Positions 16,707-24,756 of a stretch of 64,000 nt of DNA are shown in pieces. The notes beneath the pieces are model-generated. The model was not told where the DNA came from and made no database searches. It worked only from the letters and a program-made list of their open reading frames with translations. Made by a program: the position numbers and the translations under genes. The stretch lies in assembly GCF_000384295.1 (NCBI RefSeq), contig NZ_KB913037.1, positions 4,536,868 to 4,600,867 of the forward strand, in the 5' to 3' direction. Source of the DNA: Amycolatopsis balhimycina FH 1894 (GTDB lineage: Bacteria > Actinomycetota > Actinomycetes > Mycobacteriales > Pseudonocardiaceae). How positions within the stretch are numbered: the first letter of the stretch is position 1; each line of letters starts with the position of its first letter.

Positions 16707-17618
16707 CTACTTCAACGCCCCCGACAGCTCGTCGACTTCCCCGGTCATCCAGCCAATGTAGTCCGTCACACCCTGGGGCAGCGTCTCGGTCACATCGACG
16801 ACGCCGATCCCGGCCGCCTTCGCCTGCCCGACGACGTCCTGGGTCAGCGGCGTCACCGTCTGCGCGTTGTTGATCAGCGCCTTGACCTGCTTGGTCGCGA
16901 TGAGCTGCTTGTAGGTGCTGACCGCGTCGGCCGGCACGTCGGTGTCGTTCTCCACCGCGTCCGAGAACGCCTTCGGCGTCGCATCGGTGATCTTCGCGCT
17001 CGCCAGCAGGTAGTGCGCGACCGGCTCGGTGACGACGACCTTGGTGCCCGGGTGGGCGGCACCGAGCTCTCCGAGGCGCTTCTCCAGCGCGTCGACCTTG
17101 GCCTTGAACGCCGTGGCGTTGTCGGCGAACTGCTGCTTCGACGCCGGCTGCAGCTCGCCGAGCTGCGTCGCGAGCCGGTCGGCGACCTTGTCGACGCCCG
17201 GCAGGTCGTACCAGACGTGCTCGTTCTCGTCGCCGGTCGCGGCGATGTCGTAGGCGACGAGCTTCTTCGCGTCACCCGCCTGTTCGGTGAGCTTGCCGAA
17301 GAACTCGTCGTAGCCGCCGCCGTTGGACAGCAGCAGCTGCGCGCCCTTCGCCGCCAGCGCGTCGTCGGCCGTCGTCTCGTACGAGTGCGGGTCGGCCGAC
17401 GGGTCGTGGATGATCGACTTGACCTCGACCTTGTCGCCGCCGACGGCGCTGACCACGCTGCCCCAGACGTCGGTCGAGGCGACGACCTTGATCTTCCCGG
17501 AGCCGCCGGACTGCGCGCCTCCGTCTGAGCCGGACGTTCCGCCGGAGCACGCGGCCAGAGCGAAGACGGACAGGGCCGAAGCGGCGGCGAGCACGCTCCT
17601 GGTGCGGCGGGAACTCAT
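16707..17618 (-). CDS. znuA: Zinc-binding lipoprotein of ABC importer (ZnuA-like)
   Basis: A 303-residue cluster A-I metal-binding lipoprotein. ATG 17618 starts MSSRRTRSVLAAASALSVFA, with the lipobox LAACSGG placing the acylated Cys near residue 24; the longer open frame upstream runs through the promoter. The mature part follows the ZnuA/TroA plan: ASTDVWGSVVSAVGGD, IIHDPSADPHSYETT (His ligand), ENEHVWYDLP (His ligand), VVTEPVAHYLLA (His ligand) and a C-terminal INNAQTVTPL. The acidic/His loop is short. It is first in the operon and lies under a candidate Zur box 24 nt upstream of the ATG. Confidence 0.93.
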   Translation of the reverse strand: MSSRRTRSVLAAASALSVFALAACSGGTSGSDGGAQSGGSGKIKVVASTDVWGSVVSAVGGDKVEVKSIIHDPSADPHSYETTADDALAAKGAQLLLSNGGGYDEFFGKLTEQAGDAKKLVAYDIAATGDENEHVWYDLPGVDKVADRLATQLGELQPASKQQFADNATAFKAKVDALEKRLGELGAAHPGTKVVVTEPVAHYLLASAKITDATPKAFSDAVENDTDVPADAVSTYKQLIATKQVKALINNAQTVTPLTQDVVGQAKAAGIGVVDVTETLPQGVTDYIGWMTGEVDELSGALK

Positions 17619-17641
17619 CCAAGGACTCCTACAGACGCTAA

Positions 17642-17656
17642 TGGAAACCGTTGTCA
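17642..17656. promoter_or_regulatory. Candidate Zur box upstream of znuA
   Basis: TGGAAACCGTTGTCA fits the actinobacterial Zur pattern TGaaAAtgaTTttCA (outer TG/CA, inner AAA and GTT), 24 nt upstream of the znuA ATG on the opposite strand. In zinc-replete cells Zur would block the operon. This is by eye only. Confidence 0.6.
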
Positions 17657-17777
17657 GATTCACCTTACCCCATCCGGATGACTTTCTGGCCGGCAGATCC
17701 CGCTTTGGTGTATGCATCTCCGCGCATGCGGATCGAGACATCGACCACGCGGGGTGTCTCTTCATGAATTCGATCTG

Positions 17778-17790
17778 AACCGTTACGGTT
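17778..17790. promoter_or_regulatory. Candidate LacI-type operator AACCGT-T-ACGGTT
   Basis: AACCGTTACGGTT is a perfect palindrome around one central base and ends 5 nt before the LacI gene's ATG (17796). Its size and position fit an autoregulatory operator of a LacI-family repressor; most family members use a central CG pair, so this form is slightly unusual. Confidence 0.55.
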
Positions 17791-17795
17791 TGCTG

Positions 17796-18896
17796 ATGGG
17801 ACGTCCTATTCGCACCCGGAGGCAGGCGACACTGGCGTCGCTCGCGGCGGAGCTCGGTGTGTCCAGGACCACGGTGTCCAACGCCTACAACCGGCCGGAC
17901 CAGCTGTCCCCGGAACTGCGCCGCCGCGTCCTCGAGACCGCGCGACGCCTCGGCTACCCCGGCCCCGACCCGGTCGCCCGCTCATTGCGCACGCGCAAAG
18001 CGGGCGCGGTCGGACTGCTGCTCACCGAGAACCTCTCCTACGCCTTCCGCGACCCCGCCGCCATCGGCGTGCTCGAAGGACTGGCGCTGGCCTGCGAAGA
18101 CGCCGGAGTCGGCCTGCACCTGGTGCCGGCCAGCCCGGGCCGCGAGGACGTCGCCGCGGTGCACCGCGCGGGCGTCGACGGCTTCGTCGTCTACTCCGTG
18201 CCGGACGACGACCCGCACCTCGCCGCCGTGCTCGAGCGGCCGGTACCGACGGTGATCATCGACCAGCCGAGCATCGAGGGCATCGACCGCGTCGGCCCGG
18301 ACGACGCGGCGGCGGTCGGCAAGATCGCCGAACACCTCGTCTCGCTGGGCCACCGGCAGGTCGGCGTGATCTGCATGCGGCTCGCCCGCGAGCGCAACGA
18401 CGACTTCGTCTCCACGACACGGCAGAGCGGCGCGCACTTCCACGTCCAGCGCACCCGCCTGGAGGCGCTGGCCATCGCGTTCTCGGCGGCGGGCGTCGAC
18501 TGGGCGGGCGTCCCGGTGGTCGAGCGCTTCGACCACACGGTGGACGACGGCGCGTCCGCGGCCCGCCAGCTGCTGGACGCGTACCCGCAGATCACGGCCG
18601 TGATCTGCACCTCGGACATCCTCGCGCTCGGTGCCATGGCCGAGGCCGAGCGGCGCGGGCTGCGGGTGCCGCAGGACCTCACCGTCACCGGCTTCGACGG
18701 CATCGCCGAGGCCGAGCGGCTCGGGCTCACCACGGTCCACCAGCCCGTGCTCGAGAAGGGCAAGACGGCCGGGCGGCTGCTGCTCAGCTCGGGCGAGCGG
18801 AGTGCGCCGAAGACGATCACCCTGCCAACCGAGCTGCGCATCGGGCGGACGTCGGCGCCGCCGCGGACCGTCGAGGAGCCCTGGTTCGGCGGCTGA
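17796..18896 (+). CDS. LacI family transcriptional regulator
   Basis: A 366-residue LacI/PurR-type repressor. The N-terminal helix-turn-helix reads ATLASLAAELGVSRTTVSNAYN, with hinge helix residues RRLGYPGPDPVARSLRTR, then a type I periplasmic-binding-like effector domain (VGLLLTENLSYAFRDP, HLVSLGHRQVGVICM, ICTSDILALGAMAEAERRGL, VPQDLTVTGFDGI). ATG 17796 is the start; the open frame upstream lies in the shared promoter. The ligand is unknown: no sugar transporter or catabolic gene is beside it. The gene is divergent from znuA, but zinc is an unlikely ligand for this family. A palindrome just before the ATG suggests self-repression. Confidence 0.9.
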   Translation: MGRPIRTRRQATLASLAAELGVSRTTVSNAYNRPDQLSPELRRRVLETARRLGYPGPDPVARSLRTRKAGAVGLLLTENLSYAFRDPAAIGVLEGLALACEDAGVGLHLVPASPGREDVAAVHRAGVDGFVVYSVPDDDPHLAAVLERPVPTVIIDQPSIEGIDRVGPDDAAAVGKIAEHLVSLGHRQVGVICMRLARERNDDFVSTTRQSGAHFHVQRTRLEALAIAFSAAGVDWAGVPVVERFDHTVDDGASAARQLLDAYPQITAVICTSDILALGAMAEAERRGLRVPQDLTVTGFDGIAEAERLGLTTVHQPVLEKGKTAGRLLLSSGERSAPKTITLPTELRIGRTSAPPRTVEEPWFGG

Positions 18897-18998
18897 CCGG
18901 CCGTGACATTGCTCGTAGTGCATTGCCCGATCGGGTACTCACCGGGTGCAATGGAGTGGCACGCCCGCGCCGCGGGGCCACTGGCCGGAAGGTGACCG

Positions 18999-19490
18999 AT
19001 GACCTCGATCGACGTACTGCTCAAGCGCAACCAGGAACTCGGCGAAGTCACTCCCGGTGACCGCTCGACGCCGAGGCCCTCGCTCCAGGTGGCCGTCCTG
19101 ACCTGCATGGACGCCCGGATCCGGGTGTTCGAGCTGTTCGGCCTGCTCCAGGGTGAATCGCACGTCCTCCGCAACGCGGGCGGCGTGGTGACCGACGACA
19201 TGATCCGCTCGCTGGCCCTGTCGCAGCGCAAGCTCGGCACCCGCGAGGTGCTGATCGTCCAGCACACCGAGTGCGGCCTCTCGATGGTCACCGAGGACGA
19301 CTTCAAGGACGAGCTGGAGAACGACACCGGCCTGCGGCCGACGTGGTCGGTCGAGGCCTTCCGCAACGTCGAGAACAGCGTCCGGACGTCGGTGGAGCGA
19401 GTGCGGCGGAGTGCCTATCTGCCGCATACGGACAACGTGCGCGGGTTCGTCTACGACGTGAAGACGGGGAAGCTCACCGAGGTCGAGTAG
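18999..19490 (+). CDS. Beta-class carbonic anhydrase
   Basis: A 163-residue beta-carbonic anhydrase interconverting CO2 and bicarbonate. Zinc ligands are Cys36 in LTCMDARIRV (with the Asp38-Arg40 dyad) and His89-x2-Cys92 in VQHTECGLSM. The GGVVTDDMIRSL motif is also typical. It is shorter than plant-type enzymes and matches the small actinobacterial group to which M. tuberculosis Rv1284 and related proteins belong. ATG 18999 has GGAAGGTG upstream. In mycobacteria a beta-carbonic anhydrase (Rv3588c) also sits beside mutY, although it is of a longer type, so local synteny is only partial. Probably cytosolic and supplying bicarbonate to carboxylases. Confidence 0.93.
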   Translation: MTSIDVLLKRNQELGEVTPGDRSTPRPSLQVAVLTCMDARIRVFELFGLLQGESHVLRNAGGVVTDDMIRSLALSQRKLGTREVLIVQHTECGLSMVTEDDFKDELENDTGLRPTWSVEAFRNVENSVRTSVERVRRSAYLPHTDNVRGFVYDVKTGKLTEVE

Positions 19491-19499
19491 GTTATCGTT

Positions 19500-19530
19500 C
19501 CCATTCAGATGTTCGTGACATCCGAATGGG
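19500..19530. promoter_or_regulatory. 13-bp imperfect inverted repeat before the glycosyltransferase gene
   Basis: CCCATTCAGATGT (19500-19512) and ACATCCGAATGGG (19518-19530) pair with one mismatch around a 5-nt spacer and end 6 nt before ATG 19537. It could be an operator for a dimeric repressor or an RNA hairpin covering the GGGGA ribosome site. Confidence 0.5.
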
Positions 19531-19536
19531 GACAGC

Positions 19537-20493
19537 ATGCGCGTGCTCTTCGCCGGCCTCGCGTCGGCCGGCCACACGTACCCGATGGTCCCGCTCGCGG
19601 TCGCGGCGCGGGACGTCGGGCACGAGGTGCACTTCGCCGCCGGTGAGCACGTCCACGCGCCATTGCACCGGCTCGGGCTCAACCCCTTCCGGCCCACGGA
19701 TTCGTTCTACGAGATCTACGCCGAAGATCTCGAGCCGGACCTGGCGCGGCTGCGGCCCGACCTGGTCGTGCACGGGTGGGGCGTCCCGGAGGTGGCGGTG
19801 GCCGCGCGACGCGCCGGAATTCCCTCGCTCTGGCACGGGTTCGGCCGGCTGTTCCCCGAAGGTATCGGATTCGAACGCCCGGACGGCGGGACGCACCTGG
19901 ACATCTGCCCGCCGTCCCTGCAGGACGAGCACTTCCTCGCGACGGCCGAGCGGATCGCCCTGCGTCCGGTGCCGTTCTCGGAACCGGCGCCGCCGGTCGA
20001 CGGCCGCCCGCTGGTCTACCTGACGCTCGGCACCGCGTTCGGCACCCCGGAGGTGCTCACCACGGCGATCCGCGGGTTGGCGGCGCTCGACGCGCACGTC
20101 GTGGTCGCCACCGGCCGGGTGCGACCGGAAGACCTCGGCGCCGTGCCGGGCAACGTCACGGTCCGGGCGTGGGTGGACCAGGCGGCGGTCGTGCCGCACG
20201 CCGACCTGGTCGTGCACCACGGCGGCAGCGGCACCACGCTGGGCGCGCTCGCCACCGGCGTCCCGCAGCTGGTCCTGCCGCAGGGGGCCGACCAGTTCGC
20301 CAACGCCGAGGCGCTCCTCGCGGCGGGGGCCGCGGTGCGCCTCCTGCCGGGTGAGCTGAGCGCGGACGCCGTCACCGAACAGGCCCGGAAGGCATCGTCC
20401 TGCCGCGACGCGGCCCGCGTGATCGCCGCGGAGATCGCCGCCATGCCCGCCCCGGACGAAGTGGCCCGCGAGCGCCTCCCCGAGGTGAAGTAG
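19537..20493 (+). CDS. GT1-family glycosyltransferase (MGT/UGT type), short
   Basis: A 318-residue GT-B fold glycosyltransferase. MRVLFAGLASAGHTYPMVPL is the acceptor-domain start with the catalytic-type His in AGHTYP. The donor-binding signature is VVHHGGSGTTLGALATGVPQ followed by LVLPQGADQF. Such enzymes transfer a sugar from an NDP donor to small molecules, often macrolides or aglycones, either for biosynthesis or for drug inactivation. Length is below the usual 380-420 residues because the acceptor domain is compact (HEVHFAAGEHVHAPLHRLGL to ALRPVPFSEPAPP). It stands 46 nt after the carbonic anhydrase gene and 9 nt before mutY, neither a natural partner. An inverted repeat before the ATG suggests its own regulation. 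Confidence 0.88.
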   Translation: MRVLFAGLASAGHTYPMVPLAVAARDVGHEVHFAAGEHVHAPLHRLGLNPFRPTDSFYEIYAEDLEPDLARLRPDLVVHGWGVPEVAVAARRAGIPSLWHGFGRLFPEGIGFERPDGGTHLDICPPSLQDEHFLATAERIALRPVPFSEPAPPVDGRPLVYLTLGTAFGTPEVLTTAIRGLAALDAHVVVATGRVRPEDLGAVPGNVTVRAWVDQAAVVPHADLVVHHGGSGTTLGALATGVPQLVLPQGADQFANAEALLAAGAAVRLLPGELSADAVTEQARKASSCRDAARVIAAEIAAMPAPDEVARERLPEVK

Positions 20494-20502
20494 CCTCCCG
20501 GC

Positions 20503-21378
20503 GTGGCTGTGGACGCTGACGTACTGCTCGACTGGTTCTCCGCGCGCGGCCGGGATCTCCCGTGGCGCGAGCCCACCTGCTCGGCCTGGGGCGTCCTGGT
20601 CAGCGAAATCATGCTCCAGCAGACTCCCGTCGTCCGCGTGCAGCCGATCTGGCACGAGTGGATGGCGCGCTGGCCGGTGCCCTCGGCGCTGGCCGCGTCC
20701 TCCCAAGGCGAAGTCGTGCGGGCCTGGGGAAAGCTCGGCTACCCACGCCGTGCACTGCGGCTGCACGAGGCCGCCGGGGTGATTGCGCGCGAGCATGGCG
20801 ACGTCGTTCCGTCCGATGTGGACACTCTGCTCGCGCTGCCGGGGATCGGGGCCTACACCGCGCGCGCCGTCGCCGCGTTCGCCTACGGGCGGCGTGCGCC
20901 GGTCGTCGATACGAACGTGCGGCGGGTCGTCGCGCGGGCCGTGCACGGGGCCGGGGACGCCGGGCCCGCGTCGAACACCCGCGACATGGCCGACGTCGAG
21001 GCGCTCCTGCCCGCCAAAGACGCGCCCGCGGCCAAGTTTTCCGCCGCGATCATGGAACTCGGCGCGCTGATCTGCACCGCGCGTTCGCCGAAATGCGCGG
21101 ACTGCCCGATCTACGACGAATGCGCGTGGCAGCACGCCGGACGGCCGGAGTACGCCGGGCCGGCCAAGCCGGTCCAGAAGTTCGCCGGCACCGACCGGCA
21201 GGTCCGCGGGCGGCTGCTCGACGTCCTGCGCGGCAGCGAAGGCCCGGTCGAGAAGGCCCGCCTCGACCTCGTCTGGCACGACAGCGGCCAGCGCGACCGC
21301 TGCCTGGACTCCCTGCTGGTCGACGGCCTGCTCGAACAGACCAGGGACGGCCTCTTCGCCCTGCCAGGTGAACACTAA
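20503..21378 (+). CDS. mutY: A/G-specific adenine glycosylase MutY
   Basis: A 291-residue HhH-GPD DNA glycosylase that removes adenine mispaired with 8-oxoguanine. Seen: WGVLVSEIMLQQTPVVRV with catalytic Glu and the QQT motif, helix-hairpin-helix LPGIGAYTARAVAAFA, VDTNVRRVVAR with catalytic Asp, and the 4Fe-4S loop CTARSPKCADCPIYDEC (Cys-x7-Cys-x2-Cys-x5-Cys; spacing one longer before the second Cys than the usual six, which may depend on which Cys is counted). The C-terminal NUDIX-like 8-oxoG recognition domain is nearly absent, as in M. tuberculosis MutY (Rv3589). GTG 20503 is the start. It is in the conserved actinobacterial neighbourhood next to a carbonic anhydrase. Confidence 0.94.
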   Translation: MAVDADVLLDWFSARGRDLPWREPTCSAWGVLVSEIMLQQTPVVRVQPIWHEWMARWPVPSALAASSQGEVVRAWGKLGYPRRALRLHEAAGVIAREHGDVVPSDVDTLLALPGIGAYTARAVAAFAYGRRAPVVDTNVRRVVARAVHGAGDAGPASNTRDMADVEALLPAKDAPAAKFSAAIMELGALICTARSPKCADCPIYDECAWQHAGRPEYAGPAKPVQKFAGTDRQVRGRLLDVLRGSEGPVEKARLDLVWHDSGQRDRCLDSLLVDGLLEQTRDGLFALPGEH

Positions 21379-21441
21379 CGCGCTACGACCAAAGTTGGTC
21401 AATAGTTGTCATCGGCGCGAACCGGAGTTACCTTTCTCACC

Positions 21442-22398
21442 ATGGTCCACGTTGACCGCCGGACCCTGCTCAAGGCGGGGATGACCGCGACCGCGGCCGG
21501 CGCACTGGGGATGACGACGACGGGGACGGCCACAGCGGCCGTGCCGACACCGACGATCCACCCGACGTCCGAGTGGGGCGCCCGGCCCGCCGCGGGCACT
21601 ATCGTGGTGGAGAACCACAAGCCGACCTACATCGTCGTGCACCACGCGGTGGACCCGCCGATGAACAACGACTTCTCACTGGCCCGTGCGTTCTACGTCT
21701 CGCGGTTCATCCAGAACCTGCACATGGACAAGAACGGCTGGATCGACAGCGGCCAGCAGTTCGCGAACAGCCGCGGCGGGTTCGTCACCGAGGGCAGGCA
21801 TCGCAGCCTGGAAATCCTGCGCGGCGGCACGCGGCACGTCCAGGGCGCCAACGTCGGCAACCACAACAGCGAGGTCATCGGCATCGAGAACGAAGGCCTG
21901 TACAGCACGGTGGACGTGCCGCCGGCGCTGTGGAACTCGCTGGTCTCGCTCGTCGCCTACATCGCGCACCAGTACGGCATCGCGCCCGAGTTCATCAAGG
22001 GCCACCGCGACTTCAACTCGACCGAGTGCCCCGGCCAGGTGCTCTACAACCGGCTGCCCGAGCTGCGGACGGCGGTGGGCCGCGTCCTCGGCGTCGCGGT
22101 GACGCGGTCCGAGGCGGAGTGGCCGCTGCTCAAGCCGGGTGACACGGGCCGTCGGGTGCAGCTGGCCCAGCGGTTCCTGCGGGCGTCCGGATTCGGCGTC
22201 CCCACCGACGGCGTCTTCGGGAAATCGACGAAGGACGCCGTGGCCGCTTTGTCCGTTCAGGCCGGTCTGCCGCGCGACACCTGCACCGCGGCGAAGGCAT
22301 CCGACGAGACCGGCTTCCTCGGCGCGGACGTCTGGCCCCTGATCGTCCCGGCCGACCGCTCGACGGCGGCCTGGCGAGCGGACCTGTCCCGGACCTGA
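21442..22398 (+). CDS. Tat-exported N-acetylmuramoyl-L-alanine amidase with peptidoglycan-binding domain
   Basis: A 318-residue secreted cell-wall hydrolase. ATG 21442 starts MVHVDRRTLLKAGMTATAAG, a twin-arginine signal, with cleavage probably near residue 33. The amidase_2/PGRP domain (about 40-220) has zinc His67 in IVVHHAV and a distal GHRDFNSTECPGQ segment with the second His and the third ligand Cys. The C-terminal region (about 225-300) reads LLKPGDTGRRVQLAQRFLRA, a PG_binding_1-like repeat. It cleaves the amide bond between muramic acid and the stem peptide. The open frame upstream to 21406 lacks the signal pattern. Downstream is a cluster of GACACGCGTG repeats. Confidence 0.9.
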   Translation: MVHVDRRTLLKAGMTATAAGALGMTTTGTATAAVPTPTIHPTSEWGARPAAGTIVVENHKPTYIVVHHAVDPPMNNDFSLARAFYVSRFIQNLHMDKNGWIDSGQQFANSRGGFVTEGRHRSLEILRGGTRHVQGANVGNHNSEVIGIENEGLYSTVDVPPALWNSLVSLVAYIAHQYGIAPEFIKGHRDFNSTECPGQVLYNRLPELRTAVGRVLGVAVTRSEAEWPLLKPGDTGRRVQLAQRFLRASGFGVPTDGVFGKSTKDAVAALSVQAGLPRDTCTAAKASDETGFLGADVWPLIVPADRSTAAWRADLSRT

Positions 22399-22400
22399 AG

Positions 22401-22525
22401 GGTCGACACGCGTGATGGGGAGGTCGACACGCGTGATTGAAGGGTCGACACGGCGGCACAACGGCGTGCGCGGCGTGTCGTCCCTCTGATCACGCGTGTC
22501 GGCTCCGCAATCACGCGTGTCGTCC
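22401..22525. repeat. Cluster of GGTCGACACGCGTGAT repeats in direct and inverted order
   Basis: GGTCGACACGCGTGAT occurs at 22401-22416 and 22422-22437, a shortened GGGTCGACACGG at 22442-22453, and the inverse ATCACGCGTGTCG at 22489-22501 and 22510-22522. Pairs can form a long stem. It fills the gap between the convergent amidase and hydrolase genes and may act as a terminator. Confidence 0.75.
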
Positions 22526-22528
22526 GGT

Positions 22529-23275
22529 TCAGCGGGACAGGACCTGGCTGAGGAAGGCTTCCACCGCGCCTCGGTAGGTCTCCGGGGCTTCGTCGTGGGG
22601 CAGGTGGGCCGAGCCCGGGACCACGAGGTGGTGCGCGCCCGGGACGCGGTCGGCGACGAGCGCCTGCTGGCCCGGCGGCATCGCCGTGTGCTCGCCCTCG
22701 ACCAGCAGCAGCGGGCAGCCGATTCCGTCCACAATGGACCAGAAGTCCCGGCGGCCCCACTCGGCGGCGATGACGTACAGGTCCTCGAGGTCGGCGACCA
22801 GGTGGAAGCCGTCCTCGCGCTCCTCGACGCAGTCCGCGAAGTACCCGCCCGCGTCGCCGAAGAACTCCCGCACGTGGTCGAGCGACTTGAACGAGACCGG
22901 CCAGCTCTCGAAGTACCCGCGCCAGGTCTCCACGGTCCGGCCGCGCTGGTCCGGCGCGAAGTCCTCGGACACGACCGCGCGCACCAGTTCCGGATACCGC
23001 GCGGCGGTCGCCCAGGCGTGCAGGCCGCCCATCGAGTGCCCGATGAGCACGGCGGGACCGGCGCCGAGGGTCCGCAGCGCTTCGGCGACGTCGTCGGCGA
23101 AGCGCTCGGTCGTCCACGGCCCGACGCGCGGCGCGTTGCCGTGGCCGCGCGCGTCGAGGCCGTACACCGCGCCGTAGGGCCGGAGCCACTCCGCGACCCG
23201 CCACCACGTCCGCGCCCGGCCCATCAGGCCGTGCAGCAGGACGATCGGCACACCGCTGCCGCCGAAACAGAGCAC
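22529..23275 (-). CDS. Alpha/beta hydrolase
   Basis: A 248-residue alpha/beta-hydrolase. The oxyanion stretch VLLHGLMGRARTWWRVAEWL, the nucleophile elbow IGHSMGGLHAW (Ser about 100), an acidic residue in LLVEGEHTAM, and the last His in GSAHLPHDEAP make a full triad. The cap domain, about 130-175, has EDFAPDQRGRTVETWRGYF. GTG 23275 is the start with AGGTGG upstream. Possible activities include esterase, epoxide hydrolase or lactonase; the sequence does not choose. It diverges from the lipoprotein M1 peptidase with 74 bp between. Confidence 0.88.
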   Translation of the reverse strand: MLCFGGSGVPIVLLHGLMGRARTWWRVAEWLRPYGAVYGLDARGHGNAPRVGPWTTERFADDVAEALRTLGAGPAVLIGHSMGGLHAWATAARYPELVRAVVSEDFAPDQRGRTVETWRGYFESWPVSFKSLDHVREFFGDAGGYFADCVEEREDGFHLVADLEDLYVIAAEWGRRDFWSIVDGIGCPLLLVEGEHTAMPPGQQALVADRVPGAHHLVVPGSAHLPHDEAPETYRGAVEAFLSQVLSR

Positions 23276-23349
23276 GCGGCCACCTAACCACAGATCCCCT
23301 GGTGCGGAACGTGACGAAGCGATCGCTTTCCATCACCTATGGTGGTCGT

Positions 23350-24756
23350 ATGCGCCGCCGACTCACCGCCCTCGCCGTCTGCGCCGCGGTGATCGTCGCC
23401 GCGGCCTGCGGCGGCGACGCCGTCACGGCGGCACCCCCGCCACCGCCGATGCACCCGGCTCCGGGGGCCGCGGGCGCCGGCGATCCGTACTACCCGGACG
23501 ACGGCAACGGCGGTTACGACGCGCTCGGCTACCAGGTGGGCGTGACCTACGACCCGCCGAGCGGGCACCTCGACGGCGACACGACAGTCACCGCGAAGGC
23601 CACCCAGGACCTCAGCCGGTTCGACCTCGACCTGCGCGGCCTGGACGTGCACGGCGTCGAGGTCGACGGCAAGCCCGCGCGGTTCACCCGGGAGAAGGCG
23701 TTCGAGCTGGTCGTCACGCCGCCGGAGCCGATCCGGGCCGGGACGACGTTCCGCACCCGGGTGAAGTACGGCGGCGACCCGGCGAAGACTCCGCACGACG
23801 GCGGCAGCGAGAACGGCTGGCAGCACTCGGCCGACGGCGGTGCCTACCTGGTCGGCGAGCCGCACTCGGCGGCGTTCTGGTACCCCGTGAACGAAACCCC
23901 GCGCGACAAGGCCACCTTCACGCTCACCGCGCACGTCCCGCCGGGGTGGACGGTGATCTCGAACGGCCGCGAGGGGCCGCCGGGCACCTGGACCGAGCCG
24001 AACCCGGTCGCGAGCTACCTGACGACCATCGCGATCGGCAAGTTCGACGTCGACAGGTCGACCTTGCCGGACGGGACGCCGGTGGTCTCGGCGTACTCGC
24101 CCGGAGCCGAGGCCCGCCGCGCGATCGGCGACCGGCTGCCGGAGGTGCTCGGCTTCCTGAGCGGCAAGTTCGGGCCGTACCCGCAGTCGGCGGCCGGCGG
24201 GATCTTCCTGAACGAGGACGTCCGGTTCTCGCTCGAGACACAGACCCGGCCGACGTACGCGAAGTGGGCCGACCTGCCGACGCTGGTGCACGAGAACACC
24301 CACGAATGGTTCGGCGACTCGGTCTCGCTCGAGAACTGGTCCGACATCTGCCTGAACGAGTGCTTCGCGTCGTACGCGCAGTGGCTGTGGGCCGAGCGCG
24401 AGGGCCAGAACCTGGACGACCGCTACCGCGCGGCCATCGAAATCACCCACGGCAGCACCGACTTCTGGGCGCAGAAGCTGGTCGGCATGGGCCAGGGCCA
24501 CGAGTTCGAGGGCGTCTACAACAAGGGCATCCTCGCGCTGCACGCCCTGCGCCGCCAGATCGGCGACCCGGCGTTCGACCGGCTGCTGCACGACTGGCCG
24601 TCCCGCTACCGCCACGGCAACGCGACCTGGCCGGACTTCGAGGCGCTGGCGACGCGGATCAGCGGCAAGAACCTGCGCGCGTTCTTCGACGACTGGTTCC
24701 GCGGCACGAAACTGCCCGCCGACGCCGACCTGTTCCCCGGCTCACTGCGCAGCTGA
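23350..24756 (+). CDS. M1-family metallopeptidase, predicted lipoprotein
   Basis: A 468-residue gluzincin. MRRRLTALAVCAAVIVAAACGG holds a lipobox (AAC) with Cys near residue 20, so it is probably membrane-tethered outside the cell. The catalytic site is LVHENTHEWFGDS: His314, Glu315, His318 and Glu337 (HExxH-x18-E). It contains only the N-terminal beta-saddle and catalytic domains; the helical C-terminal domain of classical 850-residue aminopeptidases is missing, as in many actinobacterial short forms. The exopeptidase motif GxMEN is replaced by FSLET, so strict aminopeptidase activity is uncertain. The ATG at 23350 is chosen over upstream GTG because of the signal. A paralogue lies at 34861. 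Confidence 0.9.
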   Translation: MRRRLTALAVCAAVIVAAACGGDAVTAAPPPPPMHPAPGAAGAGDPYYPDDGNGGYDALGYQVGVTYDPPSGHLDGDTTVTAKATQDLSRFDLDLRGLDVHGVEVDGKPARFTREKAFELVVTPPEPIRAGTTFRTRVKYGGDPAKTPHDGGSENGWQHSADGGAYLVGEPHSAAFWYPVNETPRDKATFTLTAHVPPGWTVISNGREGPPGTWTEPNPVASYLTTIAIGKFDVDRSTLPDGTPVVSAYSPGAEARRAIGDRLPEVLGFLSGKFGPYPQSAAGGIFLNEDVRFSLETQTRPTYAKWADLPTLVHENTHEWFGDSVSLENWSDICLNECFASYAQWLWAEREGQNLDDRYRAAIEITHGSTDFWAQKLVGMGQGHEFEGVYNKGILALHALRRQIGDPAFDRLLHDWPSRYRHGNATWPDFEALATRISGKNLRAFFDDWFRGTKLPADADLFPGSLRS

